Assembly: GCA_018350325.1 (NCBI GenBank)
Contig: JAEVLN010000008.1
Span: forward strand, 3,119,794 to 3,183,793
Length of the DNA stretch: 64,000 bases
Direction: 5' to 3'
From: Globodera rostochiensis
Lineage: Eukaryota; Nematoda; Chromadorea; Rhabditida; Heteroderidae
A program made the translations under genes and the position numbers. Shown one piece after another: positions 50,646 to 62,482 of the stretch. The notes beneath the pieces were generated by a model, which had not been told where the DNA came from, ran no database searches, and worked only from the letters and a program-made list of their open reading frames with translations. Numbering within the stretch: the stretch's first letter is position 1; every line of letters begins with the position of its first letter.

Positions 50646-51985
50646 TCTAACTAAAAGTGGAAAGTACTTTTACAATTTTTAGCCAATTTTCTTAACAAAT
50701 TGTCATCAAAGATCAACAAATTTTCTCGACGGCGCCTATCGGCACCGCCGACCTAGTTTATCTCGACATTGAACACTAAATTTCTTTATTCAAAAAAGGG
50801 GGGGGGGGTACCATCTAAATAATTACCAAAACGCTTACCTCCGTTGAAATGGCCTGAACTAATTTTGCGAAAATTGTACAAGCCGAGTGGCGGCTCAAAT
50901 ACGGTAGGGGTTACGGCAGAGACAAAGTCAATTGACGATTGACGACCTGAAAATTACAGAAGTTATTACATTTGAGGTTACTGAGCATTTTGTCCGTTGG
51001 ACCTTTTGCCGTCATGACAAATGCCAAAACTTTGTCGACCCCCCTCCCCATCCAAAAAGCCCCTCTCTCGACCCTTCTGAGAAAAATTACAAGGACGATC
51101 GCCGTGAGCGGCGCGTTCAATATCCTTTTTTCGAACATCATGCGCTTGCAGGAGCATTTTGGAAAAAATTGAACCTGATAAATTAACAAACATTTTAATG
51201 GCGTCAAGTGGCCCAAAAAAATGGCACAAGGGGCACAAAAAATAGCATTAAGGGGCTCAAAAAATAAGACAAAGAAGAAAAAAAAGATCAGTCAGTTTTT
51301 GTACCAATCACTTCTCTGACTACGTACACCAGCAGAGGCAGCAGCAGGGATGTTCGGAATTCCGAGATTTTTTGAAATCGTCGGCACACCCCCCCCCCTG
51401 CCGCGCACCGTACCGTGTCTGACTGGGGCAGTGAGAGAATTCAAATAAGGAAATGCCTGAAAATTGGGCAACAACGGAAATTTGGACTTAATATAACTTT
51501 CTCCAACCTTTCGATAAGTCCAAAGGACTCGTTTTTTAGGGCTGTGTGTTTTTGTTGTGTCCGCGGTTATAGGGTTATAAGACCTTTTTAAAGTCCAAAG
51601 AGGAGAGGATAATTTATTGGAAACAAAAGGCATTATAAGCATAATATGGTGATCAGGAGATGTGATCGGGAGAACCGGGATTTGGTCTGTGGTCTCGAAA
51701 GATCTCTGAAAAGCAGTCTCAGAGCAGTCCACAAATAATAGGCTAAGCAGACAGACCCGACAGACACACGAATGGGAATTGGTGGACCCCCGAATGGGAG
51801 TTTGGGGTAAACTTAAATAGTAGTGACACGAGATGGGCGGGGGATAAGGTTCAGAGCAGAAGGAATTGGGGCGATGCACAGAGATTTGAATGGGGAAGAA
51901 TGCTTATGTAACAGATGGGTGAGTTTGGCATAAAGGAAATCTGAACTCCTGTTCAAGTGCCATGTATGAACACCGGGGATCGGAG
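50646..51985. other. Spacer left of the foldback elements
   Basis: 50820-51200 (-) has overlapping open frames in two registers without a recognisable product; upstream carbonic anhydrase pieces may lie here (a possible donor follows ISSGHFNG near 50850). 51292-51879 (-) is a 195-codon open frame with no recognisable domain and a composition like translated spacer. Nothing firm is seen. Confidence 0.45.
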
Positions 51986-52475
51986 CACCACGATTCGGCG
52001 CGCACGATTCGGCGCGCACGTTTCGGCGCGCACGATTCGGCGCGCACGATTCGGCGCGCACGTTTCGGCGCGCACGATTCGGCGCGGCACGATTCGGCGC
52101 CGAAGTTTGTAACGTTATAACTTTGTTCAAAGTCAACCAAACCAAACATTCTTGGTATCATTCGAAAGCATGCAATGAGTAGAAGCTTACAAAGGCAAAA
52201 TCTAACCGATTCGAGCTAAATAAAAAAAGTTATGACTCAGCCACGCAAAAAAAGCACGGAAAATTGAGATTTTTACACGTTTTAAGCTATAATTTTTTTT
52301 GAAAAGACATATCGGTTAGCTTAAGCTTGATCAAAGGTTCAGCATACTAAGAGCTTTCGTATGATACCAAGAATGTTTGGTTTGGTTGACTTTGAACAAG
52401 GTTATAACGTTTCAAACTTCGGCGCCGAATCGTGCCGCGCCGAATCGTGCGCGCCGAAACGTGCGCGCCGAATCG
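51986..52475. mobile_element. Foldback element with 14-base GC-rich subrepeats in its arms
   Basis: The left arm (to about 52169) has a tandem array of GATTCGGCGCGCAC-type units (51990-52095) and then cgccgaagtttgtaacg, ctttgttcaaagtcaacc and accaaacattcttggtatca. The right arm (from about 52352) carries the reverse complement of these in order and then the inverted GC-rich units to about 52475. The 180-base centre is AT-rich. Such long self-complementary arms fit a foldback transposon or large MITE. No transposase is present. Confidence 0.8.
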
Positions 52476-52486
52476 AGGTGTACCGC

Positions 52487-52762
52487 CAGGGATGTCATAA
52501 AATTTTTCAAAACAAGGACCAGTGAAGCTCAAAAATAAGATTTTGGTTTTCGTTTGTGAGGGGGCTGGATTTAAATATAATTCAAAACGCTTCGAAATTT
52601 TCTTATTTTGAATAATAGGTCAAAATATTATAAAAATCTTCACAAATTTCGAAAAATAAGAACGAAATAAGGATGGAAGCCTCAAATAAGGACAAATCTT
52701 ATAAATAAGGACCACCCCTCAATAAGGACAAATCTTATAAATAAGTACAAATGGCATCCCTG
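52487..52762. mobile_element. MITE-like element with CAGGGATG inverted ends
   Basis: It starts CAGGGATGTCAT and ends ATGGCATCCCTG. Inside are repeats of aataaggacaaatcttataa, and no coding capacity. It abuts the foldback element at 51986-52475, so one may have inserted beside the other. Confidence 0.7.
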
Positions 52763-53508
52763 ATGAACACAATCTCAAAAATTTGAATTTGAAATCGCGA
52801 AGGCCGAAAAAATGATCAGCAAAATTAGAAAAAATCGAACTCATCAATTTCCGGCACTTTTTCCTTAGCCAAAAAGATGCTCAAAATGCTATCACTTTTG
52901 AATTCAACCATTCTTTTTAGAATTAGCCAAGCTAAAAGAAACCAATTTAAGTCGCATAGAATTCCCACAAAATGGGTACGCTCCAATTTTGTTAAAAATA
53001 GACTAATCAAATTATGTTCAAATTTAAAAGTGTCTAAGCGGATTGCGCTAAAATTTAAGGGGCTTTGAAGTCCATTTAAACCCCATTCAAAATGTTCTCA
53101 GCGGTGCCTATCGGCAAAACCTTGGAACACAGCTAACACTTATATTTCGTGACCAATTTTGCAGACATGCTTCTAATGTTCCCTTCTTACCAGTACAAAT
53201 TGGTGGAAATGCTTTTTGTTAATAGAAAAACAAATCGTCCCAAAAAAACGAATTTTTAATAAATTTTTGAAAATGCAATGATTGCGTCGCGAGTTAATTA
53301 AGCGCTAAAAATTTTTTTAAAAAAATGATATTTTTGTTCCACTTTCGGAGAGTCTCTTTCATTTTCGATTTCAATAATTTCGTATCGATTTTCTTACCAA
53401 AATCTAAATATAAAAAAATTTCGATTTCGAGGGTAGTTTCGATTTCGAAAATTTTTTCTTTTGACCCACCCCTGATTTGAAGCCAGCAACAACAACAATT
53501 CGCTAAGA

Positions 53509-53877
53509 ATGTTCACCAAAGAATAGTGAGTAATTTTAGCAAGTTTTTGGTGTTGAGGTAATTGATCCGTGGCACATTTTAGTCGAATCATCATGCCGAT
53601 ATCGGTGAAAGAGTTTCAAATTAGCCATGTATTTACCGTGGCCGCGGCATCAACACAGGTCCTCATCATATTGCGCGATCTATTTCTTATTTTAAACCAA
53701 TTTTTATTGCAGGAGACTGGCGGTGGTGAGGGCGTTCAAGTGTTGCGCAACAGGGCACGCATTGAGCGGCAGATGAAGCGCCAAAATGTGTGTGTGGGTG
53801 GAGCTGTCCTCCCCCGCCCCCAGTCTATTCTCATAGAAAAACTGGACAATGTGATCCTCGGCTTAAAGACGAACTAA
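53509..53877 (+). CDS. Truncated phosphatidylinositol transfer protein (N-terminus only)
   Basis: Three exons with good splice sites and matching phases give an 80-odd residue protein. MFTKEY (53509), RIIMPISVKEFQISHVFTVA plus AASTQ, and [13 protein letters not shown] align with the first 45 residues of class I PITPs ([35 protein letters not shown]). After RN the similarity stops: ARIERQMKRQNVCVGG follows and ends in a stop at 53875-53877. The lipid-binding body of about 220 residues is absent from the window. The last part of exon 3 may come from another gene. It is a broken PITP copy, or the start of a fusion with an unknown tail. It lies immediately upstream of the SUV39-like gene on the same strand. 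Confidence 0.7.
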
Positions 53878-54086
53878 CAAAACAAAATAACAAATTTATT
53901 CCTGGCGTGATTTTCTAAGAATTTCCATGCGGTACGAGCAGAGGGTCCTTGGAATTTTTTGAAAATACTATAGTTACAAAAAAACAATTTGGTTTAAATT
54001 TCCGAAAAAATTTTTTTCATTGGTTTGGTGAGGAGTCTGTGACTCGACACAAATTTATTCGAAAACCTGAACATCATCTCATTCAG

Positions 54087-57000
54087 GGCTTCAACCTTGA
54101 TTTGGCGGTCTGCAACACGCGTTGGGATACGGCCACAAGCGCAACAATTGGCCAACTCGAGGCTGTCCGTCTCGCGGTTGGCGTGGAGGGCGAGAAGCAA
54201 ATGAAACGACTTTTTGGAGGTATGCCCCCTCCCCAATTATTCGGATTCATTAAAAATTGTTACCATTCAATGCCATTTCTTTTCGTTCCCCCAACTAAAA
54301 AATTGTAAAAAAATTTGGTTAATTTTTTCATTTACTAATAATCTTTAAGGTGTGCCAAATTCGGACCATGCTGAAGAAGTGCGACTTGGACCTCATGTGG
54401 ACATACCAATGACCAAGAAATTGTTGAACGACTCCTCGTCGGCGTCCTCCTCTGTCGATGGCAATCATGACGTCATGCGCCCTGTAACAGAGGTATTACA
54501 ATACTTAAAAGGGGGCGTACCTTGTACCTTTTTTTAAACCAAAATCCCTTTTTTGGCGGTTGGAATACCATTTTCTTCATAATTCAGCTCCATGAGCCTT
54601 TGAGGGTCTGGGGGTTTTTTGATGAATTTGCATTGTTTTGAACTGGACAGGCACAACATTACCCCGGAATCGGCATTTGGTCTAGAACTTTATACGGAAA
54701 AGTGAATTTTGTCTCACTTAAATACATCCACACACCCCAAAAAAACACTTCTTTAGGACAACCAATGGGTGGTGGAAAAAATTTTGAAGAAACGAGTGAC
54801 CGTTGAGAACAAAAAGCGCGTCGTCTCCTACCTGCTCAAATGGGTGGGCTGGGACTACAATCTTTCCACTTGGGAAGAACACAACCAGGACAACAACTTG
54901 GACAAGCTGGTCAGTCAGTCAGTCAGTGTCTGTGACTCTGTTCAATCCCCGGAGCTGATGGGTCAATTTTTTAAACGATTTAATTTTTGAAGAAGAAAAA
55001 AATTTGTTTGAATCACTGAAATCGTTTGGAGGAGCAACCAGTTTTAAACCACCAAAATTTAGGTCAAAAAGTTTGAGAGGCGGTCCAAATGGCGGAAGAC
55101 GATTTACGAACGCGAGTCCAGAAGCTGCCAGGCGTCGATGTTCAAGCACAACAACCGTTTCAAGGTGCACTTTTGTCTCGATTTTTAGCCGAAATGCCCA
55201 AAGTCCAAGTTCCGATTTTTTGGCTCATTTTACCCTAATTTGTAAGCTAAGCATTGGACCGGACCGACCGTATTTGTTCTGTTTTAAATTTTATTAAAAC
55301 ATTCTCAAAGTGTACTTACATGAACTGGATGTTCAACCGTCCGGTGTTCAACGCGTGCCATCGTTGGGAGGACGAGATGAACGGCACCATCCGGCAGTGG
55401 AAGACGAGCAGCAAGTGCAAGAAGGCGCCAATATACGTGGAGAATTGGGTGGACGACGAGTTTCCACCCACTAATTTTGAAGTTAGTGTGCAAATATTCG
55501 TCCAAACGGAACTGCACATATTTTCGTTCAGTTCATTCTGGAGAACATATTTTCCGAGAGTGTGGAGCAGGCCATGATGGGTTTTATGAAGTTGGAGTTT
55601 TGCATGTGCAAAGCAAACGGAATCACTTGCGGCGCCGTTGAGGACTGTTGTTCTGAGGTGTTTTTTTTTCTTAATTTTTTGACCGAGTAAAATATTTATT
55701 TGACTATTTTCGCTCAGATTTTTGGCCAACAATATTGCTACGGCGAGGACAGCAAGCTGGTCAGTGGTCGGGCACGTAAAAATTGGATTGTCGAATGCAC
55801 GGATGGCTGCTCATGCGACATCAATTGTCCATCTCGTGTGGTTCAGGTGGTCAAAATTCCGTGCATTGTTTATGAACTGTTATGTTAGAAAATTTCCGTT
55901 TTTTATGGAGGATGAAAATGTTTTAATTAAAATTCTAACATTTTGCTAGGAAAATTGACTAAAAATTTTTTTCATTTTAGCGCGGACGACAAATTCCGCT
56001 CGTCATTTTTCGCACGGTAAGCTTTTACATTTTCGTGTCACAAAAAGAAATGGATAGAAGGCTTTTCGTTATTTTTACGATTGAAAACTTTCCGGAACTT
56101 CTCTGTGCCTATGGTACCCCACCGAAATTTCAGTACCCGAGGTCCATATCATTTTTGTGCCAAACCTCGACACCAAGCTGTTCATCAGCGAGTTGTGACG
56201 TGTCATTCGTTTTCCACAGGTTGATCGTGGTTGGTCAGTTCGGACAACCATCTCCATTGAACGCCATAAGTTCGTGTGCGAATACGTTGGCCAAGTTGGT
56301 GGGGTGAAGAAACGAAATTTGATTCAAATTGAGCCCGGACTTGAGTATCGATTTAGATTTTGATCGGTCCGAGCTCTAATTGCCGAGCTTTTTCTGAAAA
56401 CTTACCATGTTTGGAACACATAACTTTCATCTCAGGTTTTGACGGTGGACGAAGCGTTCATGAAGAACATGCCGAGCACCTACCAATTCCAGATGGACGG
56501 AGCCGGCGAGCACAAACTCAAGGTGTTCACAGACCCAACCCTCGAAATCGAAACAATTTTTTTTATTTTTGCGTCTCGGCAAATGCCAAGTCTCGTGCAG
56601 CCCTAACAGAACATTGGTGGAGTAGGAGAGCCAAGGACTCAATTAAAAAATTCAACAAAAGTTTACAGAAAATTCCACGCGCGTTTCTTTTGTACAATTT
56701 GCACTATTCTTCTTTCCTTCTCCACAGTTTGTTGTGGACGCTTTCAATAGTGGCAACGAGGCACGTTTCATCAACCATTCGTGCTCACCAAATTTGGACG
56801 TCCGCCCCGTGTTCGCCGACCGGCTGGACGAGTGCTACCACCGGATTGCTTTTTTTGCAAAGCGTGACATTAAAATTGGTTAATTTTTTGGGTTCGCTTA
56901 AGTATTTCCACTTAATTTTATTGGTTCAAATTCTACGGGGTGGGTTTTTTTTTTAAAAAAAAAAAAATTTAGTAGCAAAATTTATTCCAAAAGCAATTTG

Positions 57001-57215
57001 GGTTTCCCGTGAATAATGTTGGATGCCAATTTTTGATGATTTTAAGGTGAAGAATTGACCATTGATTATTGTGCGATTGACGGAAATGCGCAGGGACGCC
57101 AAAAGACAAAGTGCAAGTGGGAGAAATTTCATGAATTTTTGTTTAAAACATTTTTGTTTTATGTACAAAATTCAGTTGCCGTGCGTTGAAGTGTCGCGGG
57201 TTCTTCTACTATTGA
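54087..57215 (+). CDS. SUV39-type histone H3K9 methyltransferase (chromodomain, pre-SET, SET, post-SET)
   Basis: Nuclear enzyme that methylates histone H3 lysine 9 and reads the mark through its chromodomain. Exons: GFNLDLAVCNTRWDTATSAT (from 54087, after cattcag), VPNSDHAEEVRLGPHVDIP, then the chromodomain QWVVEKILKKRVTVENKKRV and SYLLKWVGWDYNLSTWEEHN (54.76-54.91 kb). A middle region leads to the pre-SET cysteines (FCMCKANGITCGAVEDCCSE, CTDGCSCDINCPSRVVQ, 55.6-55.85 kb). The SET domain has RGWSVRTTISIERHKFVCEY, NEARFINHSCSPNLDV, RIAFFAKRDIKIGEELTIDY and the post-SET CNCRALKC, formed by a join from 57116 to the exon before 57215, then RGFFYY and stop. NHSC and the post-SET CxCxxxxC are intact, so it should be active. 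The first ATG is not fixed: 53949 or 54201 are candidates, or trans-splicing. Confidence 0.88.
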
Positions 57216-57737
57216 TTAAAAAAACTGGTAATGATACGGTCGCACACCGCCAAATTCGAGCAGAACTTTTGATGATCATTTTTTTGTGTGTATTTATTTG
57301 GTGGCGGTGTTTGTTATTTTTTTGAAATGAAATTGCCTTTGAACACACACAACTCAAGCCTTTCTTCCTTTCGTCTCTCTTCACTCTTTTATTGTTTGCT
57401 TTCTATTTTGCCAATGTTCGTTATTTTGAATTAATTTTAAATCATGGACTGCTCCTTACAAAAATAGAAAATTTCGAGCCATCACCAAACATCATTTTGT
57501 CATGCCGCTTTTCAAAACCAAAAAATTGGAGCAGTTCAAATCCTTTCACGTGATGACGATCTCTTCTTTTACCCGATTGCTTTGATAAATTATGGTTTTT
57601 TTTTGTTTTTTGTAAAAATATGGTTTGTGGATGGGCGATGGAATTGGATTCAACGCGATGAAATCGCTTATTTATTTTCTAGAAATTGTTTATTTTACAC
57701 ATTTCTTTCTCTTTTTTTATTGAATTTGTCAGATCAA
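57216..57737. other. Spacer between the SUV39-like and METTL13 genes
   Basis: AT-rich with T runs; no exon seen. It should contain the end of one transcript and the start of the next on the same strand. Confidence 0.5.
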
Positions 57738-60700
57738 ATGGATCTGTTGCCGCGAAATGAGAAAGAATTCACGGATCCGCTCTACTGGAAACGGTTCTTC
57801 GAGCATTGCGACACGTCCTTCGAATGGTCTTCACTTTAATTATGTCTGGGACATGGGCTTGTCTGGCGTGGCACTTTTTTTCGAAACACACTGGGCGTAG
57901 CGTTCGTTGGGGTGGTGCCGGGCATTTGAAAATCGGCGGCGGGTCGCCGAGAACGGCATTTTTAAACACCAAAACCTGACCCCGGCGAATTTTTGTGGTC
58001 GGATCGCGCACTTAGAGACGTGGCTTTGTTTTGGCCAAATTCTTCACGTCGTCACACAAACTTCTTCAGGTATGGCAGTTACGGGAAGCTGAGCCCGGTG
58101 CTGGAGAAGTACATGCGGCCGTCAGATACAATTTTGCAAATTGGATGCGGCAACTCCAGTCTGGCCGAGCAGGTTGGAATGTAAATTAAACGAATTTTTA
58201 AATTTAAAAAGAAATTTGATCTTTTGCATACGCGGGCAGTCATTTTTTTAAGTTAAATTTTGTAACAAAAAAAAAAAACAAGAACATTTCAGCTTCACGA
58301 CAATGGCTTCAGGAACGTTCACAGCATTGACACGGATGCTCAGGTTGTGAACATTTTGTCGAACTTGGGCTTTAAATTGTTTACTTTTTGTAATACATCT
58401 CGACATTGGATTTTGCGGATTTTTTAAATGTTTCATGTGTAAAATGATGGCACGTACTCCTTTCACAGGTGATCACGCAACAGAAAAAGAAGCATTACGA
58501 GACGCGTCCAAGCCTCAAATTTGAACAACGTTCGGCCGCCGATGTTTGTTCTATTTTTATTTTTATTTTTGTTCAAGGACGGGGGACATTGTTTTTGTTG
58601 TTCAGATTGGACTGCCGGACGTGTCGGTCAATGTGGTGGTGGACAAGGGCACTTTGGGTGCGTGTTGGCAATGAACAAAATGCTTGCTAAAACTTTTGCG
58701 AAATTTTTTGAATAAGTTTTTTCTTTTCTTTTTTTCCGTACTTCAACGTGAACCGGAAAAACTCGAGGTTTTAGACGCGTTCATTTTTCATCGTCTTTTA
58801 TAGATGCGCTTTTGCCGTCCGCCGAATGTTGTGCCAATGCTGGCAATTTCACTGACGACGACACCACAAACGATGATTTGGTCACTTCAATGTTTCGAGA
58901 AATTGATCGATGTCTCACGCCGTTTGGACGATACATTGTGGTGGGCGTCCTTTTCAACCCAAAAAATGGATCGATTTATTTTCAAACATTCAGAACTAAC
59001 GCACCCAAAATGTTTTAAATTTTGGACGACATTTTTTCTTTAATTAAAAAATTTCGTTTGAGGATTGACCCCACCCCACCCTCCCACCCCCTCCTGAAAA
59101 ACATGCAAATTCAAAAAAGATCAATTTAAAATGCTTCAACACCTCCTTTCAACAGATCACTCTGGCTCAACAGCACATTGTGCAAAGGCTGTTCACCTAT
59201 TTTGGCACCAACAAATTCATGATCAGAGTGCAGACTTGCGATCGGACAAATGCCGACTTTGCTATGCCAGTGTTTGCTGTAAGTTAATAATTATGTGCAC
59301 AACTTTTGGTTTTTAATTGCTTTTTCTGAAGTCAATAGACATTTTTTAAGAAAAATGATTTAAAATCATCCAAAAATGGATTGATTAACTTTGTTTGGAC
59401 AGATAATTGTCACAAAATTCAAAACGGCGCTCGCCGAACGGAGGCCAACGGAATTTGTCGGCGCTTTTGCGGACGGCGGCCAACCACCACCGCCAGAACA
59501 ACTGAACACACTGGACAATGTGTTGGAGCGGATCTGTGCGGCTCAGCAGATGAACTGGTTTCGCCACTTTATTTCGAGGTGTTGTGTTGCTGTTGTGTTT
59601 GTATAGTAATTAAAAATTCATTTTGAATAACAAAAACATTATTTTTAAATGTTTAAGGGGCCCTGTCGACGAAACATCGGTCAAAATTTGTTCGTTGGAC
59701 GGTGCCGAACGCTACGAGCTCATCGTTGTGGACGACAAGGAGCTGAAGACGATGTGCAAATACGGCGCTTTTGTTGTACCATTCGGAAGGTTTGTTTTTA
59801 TTTGTCATTCGAATTTTTCAAATAGTTTTTTAAATAGAATTTTTTTTTGTACGGAATATGGCCCTCCGGGGAATGGGACAAAATCAAATTGTTTTGAGAG
59901 CGAAAAAAAATTTTTTTTTTGTACGTACAGCATTTTTAGTTAAAATTTTGAGCTTTGAATTTCAGGGAAAATGATTGGTTGTTCGCCACAAAAAAGGGCC
60001 GAACGATTCTCCGGAAGAACTGTGAACTGCACCGGATTGTCATTGTCAGGTAAATGTGCGTTTGTGTAAATAGAAATTAAATGAATAAATGAATGGTGTC
60101 AGCGGATGGCAAATGCCGTCGTCTTTTTTTGGCAAAATTCCATATTAAAAAATGTGTGCGCAGTTCAATTCAAAATTTACAGAGTTTTAAAAAAAAAACA
60201 TTTTTTGTCAGGCTTTCCCGTGCGCAAAAATACGGCACACTGGAGGACATTCAGAGGGAATTGAATGCATTCATTTTGGACTTTATGCCAAAGGCGTGTG
60301 CCGGACAAAAAGTGCCATTTTTTGTGTTTAAATTTGCTCATATATTAATTAATGGAAATCATTTTTATCACAGATCAATTTTCTGTCGCTTGGTTCCGCC
60401 GACGTCACCGAACAAATTGCGCGTGGCGATTCGGCGATCAGCGGAAAATGGACGGTTGAACATGTACAAATTGAGCAGTCCATCCGGCGGCGGTTGGTCT
60501 TCATGGGCAGCTCCAATTTGGTCCAGTCCGAAGTGGAGGTGGTCAAAAGTACAGTCCGTTTTGTTAAATTTTATAAGATTTTTGCATTTGTTGACGGCAT
60601 TTTTAAACAAATGTATATTCCGATTTCGACGATATTTTTTCGTCAAACAAATTTTTGTTTAAAAATTGCCCCATAAACAAATAGCATAACAATTTCTAAT

Positions 60701-61957
60701 TAGACAACGATCATTGGCAAATTGACTGGTCCGATTTGTCATGCGAACATCATAAAATGATGCTGACCGGCTTGGAATTGTTGCCGACCCCGGGTGGTCT
60801 GATGCGTGCGCTTGAGACGCCGCTTCGATTTGCACTGCTCGGACTCGGCGGTCATTCTTTTACTCTTTTCAGGAGAAAATTTGCTTTAATTTTCAGGAGG
60901 AATTTTGGCCAAATTTGTACACGACAAGTTCAAGCAGGTGCGCGCGTTGTTGTTTCCGATACTAAATTTACTCTTTTATTAAAATGTTGTTCAATTTCAG
61001 TCCGAAATTGTTGCAGTCGAATTGGACAGTGACGTGCTGTCGATAGCGCAGAAACATTTCGAGTTTCCGATTGCGAACGGTTCGGACCGAATAAAAGTGG
61101 TCATTTGCGATGCTATCGATTTTGTGCGTGAACATTCTGAGGAAGGTGTGCCTGTTTTTGTCCTAATTAGCTTTTAAAGAGTAAAATTGTGTATAAATAA
61201 AAACTGCAGATAGTCCAAAGTTTGATGTGCTCCTCGTCGATCTGTCCGGCACTGTCGGCAAGCACGGCATTTACTGTCCACCGCCACAGTTTGTCACCGA
61301 CGAAACGCTGAGTCTGATGCGCAATTGCCTTGTGAAAAACGGCAAATTTATTAACAATACATAAAGAGATAAAAGTTAAAACCTTTGAAGAAATCAAAAA
61401 TATAAAAATAGATTTGTTCTGGTCCCATTTCACTAATCACTCTTTTTCTTCTGATCATTTTTCTTCTGATCATTGATCAAATGTTGCATAAAAAACATTA
61501 ATTTTTTCGCTCGCTTCTTTAGGCGGCGTGCTTTCACTGAATTTGGTCACTCGGGACGAGACAGCAGCAGATATGGTCAAAAGGACACTGTCAACCATTT
61601 TCCCCGACGTCTACTCAATCAAAGTCAGATTTTTTGGGGGGGGGGAAATGTCATCGTAAAAATTTTCATTCAAATTTTTCGTGGCAATGAATTTTTTGGT
61701 TGATTTCCCCATGTTTGATTAACTTTCAGGGAGACGAGGACATCAACGAAGTGCTAATCTGTTCATCGACGGCAAACGTGCCGGCCATCGCGGCGTTGCG
61801 ACTTAATGAGGGGGAGCCGACGAAAAAGAGGAAAACGTCGAAGCGCCAGCCACCGCCGCCGACAAAGGCGAAAATTGATGACGCAAAACAGGAGCCGTGG
61901 ATGAAAGAATGCATTGGCTACTTGGAAAAGATCAAAAAGTGTGTTCATCATCCATAA
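57738..61957 (+). CDS. mettl13: METTL13 homologue (eEF1A lysine and N-terminal methyltransferase)
   Basis: Cytosolic double methyltransferase that in mammals modifies Lys55 and the N-terminus of eEF1A. The start at 57738 gives MDLLPRNEKEFTDPLYWKRF (human MNLLPKSSREFGSVDYWEKF) and FEW-YGSYGKLSPVLEKYM. The first SAM-binding fold has TILQIGCGNSSLAEQL, NVHSIDTDAQV, VSVNVVVDKGTLDALLPSAE, TPFGRYIVV and TLAQQHIVQRLFTYFG. A middle part runs EIVTKFKTALAERRP, FRHFISRGPVDETSV, ELIVVDDKELKTMCKYGAFV and ATKKGRTILRKNCELHRIVI. The second methyltransferase fold follows: LELLPTPGGLMRALETPLRF, LLGLGGGILAKFVHDKFKQ, IVAVELDSDVLSIAQKHFEF, KFDVLLVDLSGTVGKHG, GGVLSLNLVTRDETAADMVK. The C-terminus is Lys-rich and ends KKCVHHP at 61957. 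Roughly sixteen short exons with matching phases; length is close to human METTL13. Confidence 0.93.
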
Positions 61958-62482
61958 TTATTTGGGATTTAGCCCCGATTTTAGATAATTGGGCTAAAGC
62001 TTTATTGTTGATTTGTATCGGAGCTGAGATAGAGAATTATTTTTGTGTACAAATAAATTTAAGCGCAGTGCGCCTTCATTGTATTTATTTTTAACGATGT
62101 TTATGGTTCAAAACTATGGAAGTCACAGACTGACGGGCCTCGGTGTCTGGAGGAAAAATTGGTAAAATTATCAGACTACATATGAACAAGGGGAGACAAC
62201 CTCGGCACGGTCCCACAGCACAGGATTAATCCTGCATTTACAATTTGCCGGATTGATGTTTTTGGAAAAGCTTCAAAACCATTCGGGACACCTAAACGAC
62301 ATCGAAAATTTATCCAGTTTTCATCTTTATTTGATGGAATTATGTTTGATACACAGGATACAAGACATGGATCACAAATTACAATAACGGCACATGTGTC
62401 ACTACTATATACATACAACATATTCATGGGGAATGGGAAGAAGCAACTGACAAATGAATGGTGTTTAATCTGTTCATTTCTT
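61958..62482. other. Convergent spacer after METTL13
   Basis: Ordinary sequence with aataaa near 62051 (plus) as a candidate poly(A) signal. The minus-strand transcript of the charged-protein gene should end here; its open overlapping frame extends to 62176. Confidence 0.5.

Noticed and set aside
51292..51879. 195-codon minus-strand open frame
   Set aside because: No domain, no start context or splice partners, and composition like the surrounding spacer; kept only as part of the spacer description.
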